Part shown: piece after piece, positions 1-6,499 of the stretch
Numbering within the stretch: position 1 is the first letter of the stretch
Layout of the letters: every line of letters starts with the position of its first letter
NCBI GenBank assembly: GCA_012841675.1
Contig: DUUG01000338.1
Location: 1-7,193, forward strand
DNA: 7,193 nucleotides
Source of the DNA: Clostridiales bacterium
GTDB taxonomy: Bacteria > Bacillota > Clostridia > Oscillospirales > QAMX01
Reading direction: 5' to 3'
Made by a program: the position numbers and the translations under genes
The notes under the pieces: generated by a model
Database searches by the model: none
What the model saw: only the letters and a program-made list of their open reading frames with translations
Told to the model about the DNA's origin: nothing

Positions 1-230
1 AGTTTGAAGAAGCAAGAAAAACCTATGGCCCCGGTATGCTTGGTGTTGGCGCTGTGGACAAAACGGCGCTGCGGAAAGACAAAGCCGCCGTCGACGCGGA
101 AATCGAACGTATCAAGCGCTTGGTGGCTATGGGCGGATTTTTGCCCTGCCCCGACCATCGCTTAATGCCCGGCACCAAATTTGAATTGGTGCAGTATTAC
201 GCCGATGAGATCAAAAAGATCCGGCTGTAA
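1..230 (+). CDS. Uroporphyrinogen decarboxylase (URO-D) family methyltransferase, C-terminal fragment
   Basis: The gene enters from the left edge, so only the last 75 codons are visible (frame from base 3, TAA at 228-230). The fragment has a tail typical of URO-D family proteins of the MtaA/MtbA type: a GVGAVDKTAL segment, a charged helix (AEIERIKRL), then GGFLPCPDHRLMPGT and a final helix with QYYADEIKKI. In this family the fold is a TIM barrel that moves methyl groups between a corrinoid protein and a thiol or tetrahydrofolate-type acceptor; true heme-pathway HemE belongs to the same superfamily. The methyltransferase reading is preferred because the next genes encode a corrinoid activator and a DUF2284 protein. 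The active-site residues and substrate determinants lie upstream and cannot be checked. The stop is only 14 nt before the next start, so co-transcription is likely. Family assignment is fairly sure; the exact role is inferred. Confidence 0.8.
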   Translation, partial: FEEARKTYGPGMLGVGAVDKTALRKDKAAVDAEIERIKRLVAMGGFLPCPDHRLMPGTKFELVQYYADEIKKIRL

Positions 231-234
231 ATCT

Positions 235-239
235 GGTGA
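235..239 (+). promoter_or_regulatory. Ribosome binding site that favours ATG 245 for the corrinoid activator
   Basis: GGTGA at 235-239 lies 5 nt before the ATG at 245. The longer alternative start, GTG at 236, sits inside this motif and has no purine-rich element before it. The shorter protein (517 residues) is therefore preferred over the 520-residue form. The difference is three N-terminal residues and does not touch the ferredoxin domain. Confidence 0.5.
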
Positions 240-244
240 AGCAA

Positions 245-1798
245 ATGACCCCGGAGATCATTTTAGATGTTCCATCCTCCGCCGCCGGGAGGCGGCTGTC
301 CGACTGGCTTTTAGAGCGGGGCATTCCCTTTCGCGCCGATTGCGGCGGACGGGGAACCTGCGGCAAGTGCAAGGTGACGGTGCTGGAAGGCGAATTCTTG
401 CGTTCCGCATCGGCTGAGCCGTATCTGCCCGATGAGCGGGGGGAGATTCTTTCCTGCCGCGCCCTTTGCACGGACCGCCCTGCCCGTATTCGCGCAAAAC
501 TCGTATCCGGGCAGGGGCTAACCGCCCATGCCGTGCAGGATGCGCCCGGAGAAAGGGCCAATTTTTCCTTGGAAGAGCGCTACGGCGTTGCTCTCGACAT
601 CGGCACAACCACATTGGCCGCCGCTTTAGTGGATCGGCAGACGGGGGAAACCCTCAAAACCTGCTCGTCCCTAAACCCGCAGCAGCGGTTCGGCGCCGAT
701 GTCATCAACCGCATCTTAGCCTGCCGAAACGGGCATCTAGGCGACCTGACTGGGCTTATCCGCAAAGAAACGGCCGCCCTTTTATCAACTCTTTCGGCGG
801 AGATTCATGATAAACAAATCCACACCCTTACGGTGGCGGGCAACCCGACCATGCTCCACCTTTTTTGCGGCGTCTCGCCAGAGGGCATGGGCGCCTACCC
901 CTTTACGCCTGCGTTTACGGACACGCAGCGCCTAACGGGCAGTGAAACGGGCATCCCCGTGCAGGAAATTATTGCGCTTCCCTCTGCTTCCGCCTTTATC
1001 GGAAGCGACATTTTAGGCGGCGTGCTGTCCTGCGGCTTGGCGGAAAGGCACGAGCCGTCGGTCTTAGTGGATTTAGGCACCAACGGCGAAATAGTCTTTT
1101 CCTGTGGGGGCCGCTTGCTGGCCGCCTCTACTGCCGCCGGCCCTGCTTTGGAAGGAGCCAACATCTCCTGCGGCATGGGCGGCGTTGCCGGAGCGGTCAA
1201 CTCCGTCACCCTGTCGCAAGAAGGGGCGTTTCTCTGCACAACCATCGGGGATGCCCCGCCGGCAGGACTTTGCGGCAGCGGACTGGTAGATCTTATCGCC
1301 GCTTTATTAAACAGGGGCGATTTGGACGAAACAGGCTACTTAGACGATGATGTAACCCTCGGCACGTTGGCGTTTCCCGCCTTCCACGTCCGGGCGGACG
1401 GTTCGCATACCAACGAACCGCTTTCCGCCATTACGCTGACGCAGAAGGATGTGCGCGAATTTCAGCTGGCCAAAAGCGCCATTCGGGCCGGGCTGACCAC
1501 TTTAACCGAACAGGCCGGCGAGAAGCTTAAGCAGCTTGGCACCGTGTATCTGGCCGGCGGACTGGGTTTTTACATAAACACAGAAAGTGCCGTGCGCGTT
1601 GGTATGCTGCCCGAGTGCCTTGCCGGGCGCGTTCGCCCCGTCGGAAACACTTCATTGGCCGGTGCTACCCTCTGTCTTTGCCATGCCGCACGGCTTGCAG
1701 AGTTGGAAACACTTGCTAGCCGCTGTCAAACCATAGATTTGAACCAAGTCCCCACTTTTTCCGATTGTTTTGTTGAACATATGCTGTTTCCCGAGTAA
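245..1798 (+). CDS. RACo-like reductive activator of corrinoid proteins (2Fe-2S ferredoxin + ASKHA ATPase, DUF4445)
   Basis: This protein probably uses ATP and a low-potential electron to return corrinoid proteins oxidised to Co(II) to the active Co(I) state; that is the known role of the RACo family. Residues 1-85 form a plant-type 2Fe-2S domain with C33-x5-C39-x2-C42 (CGGRGTCGKC) and a fourth ligand at C71. From about residue 113 comes the ASKHA ATPase part: phosphate-1-like LDIGTTT (117-123), VDLGTNGEI (275-283), a small-residue stretch AAGPALEGA, LCGSGLVDL (342-350) and LAGGLGFYI near 436. The protein is cytosolic, with no signal peptide or membrane segment. At 517 residues it is shorter than the well-studied RACo proteins of about 630, mainly because little linker separates ferredoxin and ATPase. 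It sits 14 nt after a URO-D methyltransferase gene and 20 nt before a DUF2284 gene, as in methylotrophic operons. The natural corrinoid partner is not in the window. The family is secure; the partner is unknown. Confidence 0.92.
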   Translation: MTPEIILDVPSSAAGRRLSDWLLERGIPFRADCGGRGTCGKCKVTVLEGEFLRSASAEPYLPDERGEILSCRALCTDRPARIRAKLVSGQGLTAHAVQDAPGERANFSLEERYGVALDIGTTTLAAALVDRQTGETLKTCSSLNPQQRFGADVINRILACRNGHLGDLTGLIRKETAALLSTLSAEIHDKQIHTLTVAGNPTMLHLFCGVSPEGMGAYPFTPAFTDTQRLTGSETGIPVQEIIALPSASAFIGSDILGGVLSCGLAERHEPSVLVDLGTNGEIVFSCGGRLLAASTAAGPALEGANISCGMGGVAGAVNSVTLSQEGAFLCTTIGDAPPAGLCGSGLVDLIAALLNRGDLDETGYLDDDVTLGTLAFPAFHVRADGSHTNEPLSAITLTQKDVREFQLAKSAIRAGLTTLTEQAGEKLKQLGTVYLAGGLGFYINTESAVRVGMLPECLAGRVRPVGNTSLAGATLCLCHAARLAELETLASRCQTIDLNQVPTFSDCFVEHMLFPE

Positions 1799-1818
1799 AA
1801 GCGCAAGGAGTAATCGCA

Positions 1819-2361
1819 ATGACAATACAAAGCGCAATCAAGGCTTTTCTTTCCGATTCCCCCGTGCCGGTACACGAATATGCCTTCCTTTCGCCTGAAA
1901 AAATCCCCTTTTCGGCGGATGTTCGAAAGGCTTGCGAAGACAATCTCTGCGGCCGGTACGGAAAATCTTGGACGTGTCCCCCCGGAGCCGGCGACTGGCA
2001 GGAACTGAAAGAGCGCTACCAAAGCTATGGCAACGCCTTTGTCTTTACCACCCTGCACAAAGTCGAAGACTCTTTTGATTTTGAGGGGATGGACGAGGCC
2101 AGCAAGGTGCATTCGGAAGCGGAAGAAGCCCTTTTGGCGCATATTACCCCTTGGGCCGTGCAGTTTGAGCTGCTGGGGGCCGGAAGCTGTTCCCTCTGCG
2201 AGGAGTGCACCTATCCGGACGCGCCCTGCCGGTTTCCCGAGCAGGCAAGGCGGTCCATGGAGGCCTGCGGAATCGACGTTGTGACACTTTCCAAAGAAAA
2301 CAACATACGGTATTTTAACGGCGCCAACACGGTAACGTACTTTTCCGTTTTGCTGTATTAA
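1819..2361 (+). CDS. DUF2284 domain-containing putative metal-binding protein
   Basis: The 180-residue product has the cysteine pattern of DUF2284: C39, C44 and C53 in the first half (CGRYGKSWTCPPG, with the typical WxCPP turn), then C124-x2-C127-x2-C130-x6-C137 in GSCSLCEECTYPDAPC, followed by a helix containing RRSMEACGIDV. The second cluster looks able to bind an Fe-S cluster or another metal; this has not been shown for this protein and the biochemical role of the family is not established. No signal peptide or membrane helix is seen. AGGAG at 1806-1810, 8 nt before the ATG, fixes the start. The gap to the activator gene is 20 nt and no terminator lies between them, so it is probably the last gene of the corrinoid operon. 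By context it may help deliver electrons, or assemble or protect the corrinoid or activator; this is inference. Confidence 0.85.
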   Translation: MTIQSAIKAFLSDSPVPVHEYAFLSPEKIPFSADVRKACEDNLCGRYGKSWTCPPGAGDWQELKERYQSYGNAFVFTTLHKVEDSFDFEGMDEASKVHSEAEEALLAHITPWAVQFELLGAGSCSLCEECTYPDAPCRFPEQARRSMEACGIDVVTLSKENNIRYFNGANTVTYFSVLLY

Positions 2362-2365
2362 AAAA

Positions 2366-2404
2366 GCGCCCTCAGCCTGGGGTTAACCTATAAGCTGAGG
2401 GTGC
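2366..2404 (+). terminator. Intrinsic terminator closing the corrinoid operon
   Basis: An 11-bp stem pairs 2366-2376 (GCGCCCTCAGC) with 2394-2404 (GCTGAGGGTGC), with one G-T pair and a 17-nt loop. It begins 4 nt after the DUF2284 stop. The 3' side on the + strand is only moderately T-rich (ACTTTATATA), while the A run at 2360-2365 gives a good T tract on the opposite strand. The hairpin would therefore work better against transcription arriving from the right, but position and stem strength support its use as the operon end. Confidence 0.7.
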
Positions 2405-2496
2405 ACTTTATATAGCTAAAAATGCACATGACTATTACGTTGCGCTTTTCTTATTAGATTGAGAACTGCTATGAACGTGTCCTTGAGGGGGTTAAG

Positions 2497-3381
2497 ATGA
2501 ATAAATTAACAATAGTATACATCGCGTTAACCGTATGCGGCACTTTCTCTTTAGTTATTTTCTTTCTTCTCGTTCTTGGCTATCGCCCACTCATCCCCGA
2601 TGGCGCAGTCGAGCCAAACTGGGACGCTTTCCAGACACTGAGCACAATCTTCCTATCACTTGTCACTTTAGGACTAACTTGGTGTATTGCCAAAAGACAA
2701 GAGAATTTGACTAAGGAACAAGAAAAATTATCATTGATTCAGGAAGAACAGAAAAAGCAGGCCGAGAGAGAGCGTTTCCAGATTGAGAAATCCATAGCCG
2801 AAAAGGAATTGAAGGCAAAAGAACTGGAGCTGAAAATATCTCTTTACGACAAAAGGTATAGAGTTTATGAGTGTTTTAATAAATATCCTTTTGATAGAAT
2901 CGAAGAATTTGCCATAGCGGGGACCAACACGGCGTTTGTGATGCCAGATGGTGGAAGGCTTAATGGCGCAGAAGCTACAAGAATGTTGATTTTTGGAGAT
3001 CGCTACATTAATGGCCGCAGACAGCTCTTAGACGAGTTAAGAATGTTAGAGGATAAAAAGAATCTAACGAATGCGGAACAAAGAAAAAAAAATAATCTTC
3101 ACAACAGAATACTCTTCGAGAATTTGGATTATTGGAATTCAGAAATTGCACTAATAGAGCAAGCTGAATTTTGTTTTGATGAAAGCGAAGCGCAAATGCT
3201 AATTGCTTTTATCAAGGTAATGTTTGAATACGCAAACCCAATCGGCGATCAATATGATGTAAAGCAATTCGAAGAACTTCAAATGAAATTGATAAAGTCA
3301 ATCGAAGATATAAAAAACAATCAATTAATAGATAAACTTAAGGACAAGCTAACCCTATCTTATAATGAAATAAACACTTAA
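2497..3381 (+). CDS. Hypothetical membrane-anchored coiled-coil protein
   Basis: I do not recognise a named family. The 294-residue product has two N-terminal hydrophobic helices (about 5-28 and 46-65) joined by a short loop with Pro, Asp and Glu, then a long charged coiled coil (about 66-115, rich in Glu, Lys and Gln), then a soluble helical domain beginning LYDKRYRVYECF near 116. Unnamed bacterial proteins with two membrane helices, a coiled coil and a 'LYDKRYxVY' motif occur scattered in genomes, sometimes near defence genes; this is recollection, not a search result. GAGGGGG at 2485-2491, 5 nt before the ATG, supports the start. The gene is visibly richer in A and T (AAA, AAT, ATA, GAA codons) than the GC-rich genes to its left, and strong hairpins flank it, so it is a single-gene unit and may be acquired. 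The gene is well supported; its function is unknown. Confidence 0.8.
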   Translation: MNKLTIVYIALTVCGTFSLVIFFLLVLGYRPLIPDGAVEPNWDAFQTLSTIFLSLVTLGLTWCIAKRQENLTKEQEKLSLIQEEQKKQAERERFQIEKSIAEKELKAKELELKISLYDKRYRVYECFNKYPFDRIEEFAIAGTNTAFVMPDGGRLNGAEATRMLIFGDRYINGRRQLLDELRMLEDKKNLTNAEQRKKNNLHNRILFENLDYWNSEIALIEQAEFCFDESEAQMLIAFIKVMFEYANPIGDQYDVKQFEELQMKLIKSIEDIKNNQLIDKLKDKLTLSYNEINT

Positions 3382-3412
3382 AATAGTCAGACTTTCAACT
3401 CTCATGAGCCAT

Positions 3413-3451
3413 AAAAGCACATGGCCCCAATCAGCAGGGCCATGTGCTTTT
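3413..3451 (+). terminator. Strong bidirectional intrinsic terminator after the hypothetical gene
   Basis: A perfect 15-bp stem pairs 3413-3427 (AAAAGCACATGGCCC) with 3437-3451 (GGGCCATGTGCTTTT) across a 9-nt loop. A's on the left arm and T's on the right arm make it usable in both directions. It starts 31 nt after the stop of the coiled-coil gene and separates it from the mgtE unit. Confidence 0.88.
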
Positions 3452-3552
3452 ATATCTTAATCGTCGCTTCTCACTATCAGGCTCAATATCAAGTATCCAA
3501 ACCCTTTCTGAATAAACTTCGTTCTTTGGGTAAATGGTAACTATGATATTAC
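3452..3552. other. Unassigned spacer before the mgtE promoter
   Basis: About 100 bases of AT-rich sequence with no convincing reading frame, hairpin or repeat. It forms the first part of a gap of nearly 500 bases between genes; the remainder holds the mgtE promoter, leader RNA and ribosome binding site. Confidence 0.5.
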
Positions 3553-3581
3553 TTGCTTGACTTTGCTATTTATGTTAAAAT
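3553..3581 (+). promoter_or_regulatory. Sigma-A type promoter of the mgtE leader
   Basis: A -35 box TTGCTT (3553-3558) is followed after 17 bp by TAAAAT (3576-3581), preceded by the extended -10 dinucleotide TG at 3573-3574. Transcription would start near 3588. An overlapping alternative is TTGACT (3557-3562) with TATATC (3581-3586) at 18 bp, giving a start a few bases later. Either way the transcript carries an untranslated leader of nearly 290 nt before mgtE. Confidence 0.65.
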
Positions 3582-3587
3582 ATATCT

Positions 3588-3820
3588 GTTCACGAACTTT
3601 TTTATTTGAGAGGTGAGATCATGGACGGCAGTAGTAGCCAACGAACAGACCCGGTATTCATATGTTGTCAGGTTGCTGACGGCTGCTTGCCGTCTGTGCT
3701 CTGATGCTGTATCACAGCCACATATGAGTGCCATTGTCCGTTCAAAAGCTGCTTTACATCCCCATATGGCGAGGATAGATTGGCCGCTTAAAGGGCAATG
3801 GTATTTTTGCGCCCTTTTTT
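3588..3820 (+). promoter_or_regulatory. Candidate metal-sensing riboswitch leader of mgtE (class not identified)
   Basis: The leader contains a long helix pairing 3653-3665 with 3720-3732 (13 bp, two G-U pairs). It encloses smaller hairpins, such as GACGGC/GCCGTC (3678-3683 with 3689-3694) and CTGTG/CACAG (3694-3698 with 3713-3717). GGAC 3623-3626 can pair with GTCC 3736-3739 at its base. A rival 12-bp helix joins 3728-3739 with 3793-3804; it would disrupt both this fold and the terminator at 3790-3820. That is the layout of a transcription-attenuating riboswitch. Placement before a Mg2+ transporter gene suggests Mg2+ or another divalent ion as the signal, with ligand-bound RNA switching expression off. 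Short pieces resemble the M-box (AGGTGAG at 3611-3617; an AAAGCT segment near 3745-3750), but the M-box core as I remember it is absent. The structure is seen in the sequence; the ligand is inferred. Confidence 0.6.
3790..3820 (+). terminator. Regulatory intrinsic terminator inside the mgtE leader
   Basis: AAAGGGC (3790-3796) pairs with GCCCTTT (3811-3817), directly followed by T's to make a run of six (3815-3820). It ends 56 nt before the mgtE start, so it can only act as an attenuator. Bases 3793-3804 also belong to the 12-bp antiterminator, so the two structures exclude each other. Confidence 0.8.
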
Positions 3821-3876
3821 AGAAAGTCATTTATGCCCGCCATGCTCGGCTACATACGTAAAGGAGGTATAGGACA

Positions 3877-5286
3877 ATGAATTCCAAAAAAAACATATCC
3901 TTGGAAGCTGCACAGCATCCGGATTACAAAACGGAAATCGCGGAAATTATCAGAAGCAACTTAACCCCTAAGCTCATGAAGGAACAGCTGCTGGTCTACC
4001 ACGAAAACGACATTGCGGGCGTGTTTGATGTTCTGAAAAAAGAGGATCGCTATAAGCTTTACAGCACCTTTGATGCCGAAACATTAGCCGGTATTTTGGA
4101 ATATTCAGAAAACCCAACCCAGTACATCGGCGAATTAAGCATTAAAAAACGCCTTGCCGTTTTGTCGCAGATAGAAGTGTCCATATCGTCCGAATATATG
4201 AAGCAGTTGGAAAGGACACAGCGGGACACGCTTCTCGATTTAATGCAGGAAGACATAAAAAAAGAAATCCTGCTGTTTAGCACGTTCCATGAAGATGAAA
4301 TCGGCAGCAAGATGACCACCAACTACATCTCCATCTATGCTGATTTTACTGTGCGGCAGGCCATGCGGACATTAGTAGAGCAGGCCGCCGAAAATGACAA
4401 CATCTCCACCATCTATGTGGTGGATGAGGACGAAGTCTTTATTGGCGCCATTGACTTAAAGGATTTGATTATCGCCCGAGAGCACACGGAACTGAAATCC
4501 ATCATTAAGACATCCTACCCCTATGTATACGCCAGCGAACAGATTGACGAGTGCATTGAGCGGATCAAGGACTATTCCGAAGATTCCATTCCCGTTTTGG
4601 ATGCCGAAAATAAACTGCGCGGCGTTTTGACTGCCCAGGACATTACGGGGATTGTGGAAGATGTCATGGGCGAAGACTATGCCAAAATTGCGGGTCTTTC
4701 GGCAGAGGAAGACTTGCACGAGCCGCTTAAAAAAAGCATTGGCAAGCGGCTTCCTTGGCTTATTGTGCTGTTTTTCCTAGGCTTGATCGTTTCCAGCGTA
4801 GTTGGGATCTTTGAAGAAGTGGTTGCAAGCCTGACATTGATCGTTGCCTTCCAATCGCTGATTTTGGATATGGCGGGCAATGTGGGCACCCAGTCTTTGG
4901 CAATTACCATTCGTGTGCTCATGGAGGAGCAACTGTCCGGCAAGCAAAAGCTCTCTCTTGTGGCGAAGGAAGCCCGCGTCGGTTTTTACAACGGTTTGAT
5001 TATCTCTGTAATCTCTTTTGCGTTTACTGGTTTATACCTGTATCTGCTAAAAGGCGAAGCGGCAACCCTTGCTTTCTCTGTTTCGTTCTGTACGGGAGTT
5101 GCCTTGTTTTTGGCCATGTTCCTTTCGAGTGTCACGGGCACGGTGATCCCGCTTTTGTTTAAAAAGCTCAAAATCGATCCGGCGGTTGCATCCGGCCCGC
5201 TGATTACTACTATTAACGACCTAGTCGCCGTTGTGGCGTACTACGGCTTGGCGTGGCTGCTTCTGATTAATGTAATGCAATTTTAG
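3877..5286 (+). CDS. mgtE: Magnesium transporter MgtE
   Basis: MgtE is a homodimeric Mg2+ channel of the inner membrane, gated by cytosolic Mg2+. The 469-residue product matches the family in length (about 450) and domain order: helical N domain (about 18-135), two CBS domains (about 144-200 and 208-263), a connecting helix, and five membrane helices from about 293 to 466. Family signatures include RLPWLIVLF at the first helix, the re-entrant MAGNVGTQS (332-340), and DPAVASGPLITTINDL (434-449). D448 in the last segment corresponds to the pore aspartate that coordinates Mg2+ in the family. AGGAGG at 3862-3867, 9 nt before the ATG, supports the start. The gene is monocistronic, with an upstream attenuator-type leader and a downstream terminator, so expression is probably controlled by RNA sensing of metal. 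Co2+ can also be carried by some MgtE proteins. Confidence 0.96.
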   Translation: MNSKKNISLEAAQHPDYKTEIAEIIRSNLTPKLMKEQLLVYHENDIAGVFDVLKKEDRYKLYSTFDAETLAGILEYSENPTQYIGELSIKKRLAVLSQIEVSISSEYMKQLERTQRDTLLDLMQEDIKKEILLFSTFHEDEIGSKMTTNYISIYADFTVRQAMRTLVEQAAENDNISTIYVVDEDEVFIGAIDLKDLIIAREHTELKSIIKTSYPYVYASEQIDECIERIKDYSEDSIPVLDAENKLRGVLTAQDITGIVEDVMGEDYAKIAGLSAEEDLHEPLKKSIGKRLPWLIVLFFLGLIVSSVVGIFEEVVASLTLIVAFQSLILDMAGNVGTQSLAITIRVLMEEQLSGKQKLSLVAKEARVGFYNGLIISVISFAFTGLYLYLLKGEAATLAFSVSFCTGVALFLAMFLSSVTGTVIPLLFKKLKIDPAVASGPLITTINDLVAVVAYYGLAWLLLINVMQF

Positions 5287-5288
5287 CA

Positions 5289-5323
5289 AAAAAAGGCTTC
5301 ACTAAAACTGTGAAGCCTTTTTT
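5289..5323 (+). terminator. Bidirectional terminator between mgtE and the convergent reductase gene
   Basis: A perfect 14-bp stem pairs 5289-5302 (AAAAAAGGCTTCAC) with 5310-5323 (GTGAAGCCTTTTTT) around a 7-nt loop. It starts 3 nt after the mgtE stop. Read on the - strand it also ends in T's and lies 48 nt past the stop of the convergent aldo/keto reductase gene, so it can serve both. Confidence 0.92.
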
Positions 5324-5370
5324 GATACGCTATTTCCGCCTAATGTTACGCAAAAAGTTTCGTTAAGTTT

Positions 5371-6456
5371 TTACCCAAACGCCCTTGCCGTTAGTTTCAG
5401 CAAATTCGTAATCTCCAGCTTCTGCGGGCAGCTCTGCTCGCACTGGCTGCACTCGATACACGCCGAGGCCTTGCTGCCGGCATCGGCCAGAGCGTCATAC
5501 TGCTCCTGCAGGTTTCCCGCTTCGCCAGATTGGCTGTACTCGTTGAACAGCTTGAAAAACTGGGGAATGGGAATGCCCGTGGGGCAGTTGGGCGTGCAGT
5601 AATCGCAACCGGTGCATTGAATGGCCGTGCCGGCCCGGATTATGTCTGCCGTTTGGGCAAGGCACTCCCGTTCTTCCTGGGTCAACGGCTCAAACGCCTG
5701 CATATTGTCGTAGATTTGCTCTAACGTGTTCATACCGCTTAGGACAATGTCCACCTTTTCTAAGCTGGTTACAAAGCGAATGGCCCAGGAAGGGATGCTC
5801 CAATCCGGCCGGAAGGAGCGCAAAAGCGCCTCCGCCTTCTCCGGCAGTTTGGCCAACGTGCCGCCCTTAACCGGCTCCATGACAAGAATGCGCTTGCCGT
5901 ATTTGGCCGCCACTTCATAGCACCTGCGGGACTGAACGGAAACGCTGTCCCAATCCAGATAGTTAATCTGCAGCAAAACACAGTCAACCTCCGGATGATC
6001 GGCCAAAATCTGCTCTAAAAGCTCCGGGCTGCCGTGGAAGGAAAATCCGATTTGCCTTGCCTTCCCCTCTGCTTTCATTTTTCGCACAAAGGCAAACTGA
6101 TCCGTCTTTTCACAGACCTTATAGTTTTCCTCAGTCAGGCTATGCACCAAATACACATCAAAATATGTAACGCCGCAACGCCTTAGCTGCTCATCAAAAT
6201 ACCGCTGGCAATCCTCGTGGGATTTGATCCGCCAGCTCGGCAGTTTGTCCGCGATTTGAAACGACTCCCGCGGGTACCGTTCTACAACGGTCTTTTTAAG
6301 TGCCTCTTCGCTTTCCCCGTCCAGATAGATATAGGCCGTATCAAAGTATGTACCGCCCCGTTTGATAAACGCATCCACCATCTGGCACAGCAAGGAAAAG
6401 TCAATTTTTTCTTCCTTCTGCGGCAAGCGCATGAATCCAAATCCGGTTTTATTCAT
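5371..6456 (-). CDS. Aldo/keto reductase with C-terminal two-[4Fe-4S] ferredoxin domain
   Basis: An NAD(P)H-linked oxidoreductase with a TIM barrel, fused to a ferredoxin-like module; the substrate is not known. In the 361-residue form the catalytic tetrad is visible: D39 and Y44 (FDTAYIY), K71 (IADKLP) and H105 (YLVHSL). The C-terminal part carries two cluster motifs, C281-x2-C284-x2-C287-x3-C291-P and C333-x2-C336-x2-C339-x3-C343-P, both complete. Such fusions are common in anaerobes and suggest electron exchange between a nicotinamide cofactor and Fe-S carriers, but no physiological reaction can be assigned from sequence. The ATG at 6456 is chosen because GGAG (6465-6468 on the complement) lies 8 nt before it; the ATG two codons upstream (6462) would leave only 2 nt. 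The gene is a single unit on the - strand with its own extended -10 promoter and shares a terminator with mgtE. Confidence 0.93.
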   Translation of the reverse strand: MNKTGFGFMRLPQKEEKIDFSLLCQMVDAFIKRGGTYFDTAYIYLDGESEEALKKTVVERYPRESFQIADKLPSWRIKSHEDCQRYFDEQLRRCGVTYFDVYLVHSLTEENYKVCEKTDQFAFVRKMKAEGKARQIGFSFHGSPELLEQILADHPEVDCVLLQINYLDWDSVSVQSRRCYEVAAKYGKRILVMEPVKGGTLAKLPEKAEALLRSFRPDWSIPSWAIRFVTSLEKVDIVLSGMNTLEQIYDNMQAFEPLTQEERECLAQTADIIRAGTAIQCTGCDYCTPNCPTGIPIPQFFKLFNEYSQSGEAGNLQEQYDALADAGSKASACIECSQCEQSCPQKLEITNLLKLTARAFG

Positions 6457-6464
6457 GTCCATCT

Positions 6465-6468
6465 CTCC
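6465..6468 (-). promoter_or_regulatory. Ribosome binding site that decides the aldo/keto reductase start
   Basis: On the - strand GGAG is followed by 8 nt and then the ATG at 6456. The alternative ATG at 6462 lies only 2 nt from the motif, too close for normal initiation. The shorter form, starting MNKTGFGFMRLP, is preferred and matches the usual start of the family, just before the GFGxMRLP segment. Confidence 0.6.
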
Positions 6469-6490
6469 GTAACTTCAAGTTTTCCCTACC

Positions 6491-6499
6491 AGTATACCA
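6491..6499 (-). promoter_or_regulatory. Extended -10 promoter of the aldo/keto reductase gene
   Basis: On the - strand TGGTATACT (TG, one base, TATACT) lies 34 bp before the preferred start codon and 22 bp before the GGAG motif. No good -35 box lies 16-18 bp upstream, which extended -10 promoters tolerate. A perfect TTGACA (complement of 6527-6532) is present but 30 bp from the -10, too far to pair with it. Confidence 0.5.

Noticed and set aside
1716..2142. Two - strand open frames overlapping the end of the activator gene and the start of the DUF2284 gene.
   Set aside because: Both lie opposite well-supported coding sequence with clear families and ribosome binding sites. Their products show no domains.
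3588..3597. Small dyad GTTCACGAAC next to the mgtE promoter, possible operator.
   Set aside because: Two 4-base arms with a 2-base centre are too short to support a regulator site without conservation data.
3790..3820. T-box leader, suggested by the GGGCAATGGTAT...GCGCCCTTTTTT layout.
   Set aside because: The T-box sequence (TGGNACCGCG type) is not present and the downstream gene is a metal transporter, not an amino-acid or tRNA synthetase gene.
3613..3822. 69-codon open frame on the + strand inside the mgtE leader (GTG start).
   Set aside because: It lies over the structured leader and runs through the terminator. The GTG is preceded only by a short purine stretch, not a convincing ribosome binding site. 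The product (rich in Arg, Cys, Ala) looks like no known protein. RNA structure explains the sequence better.
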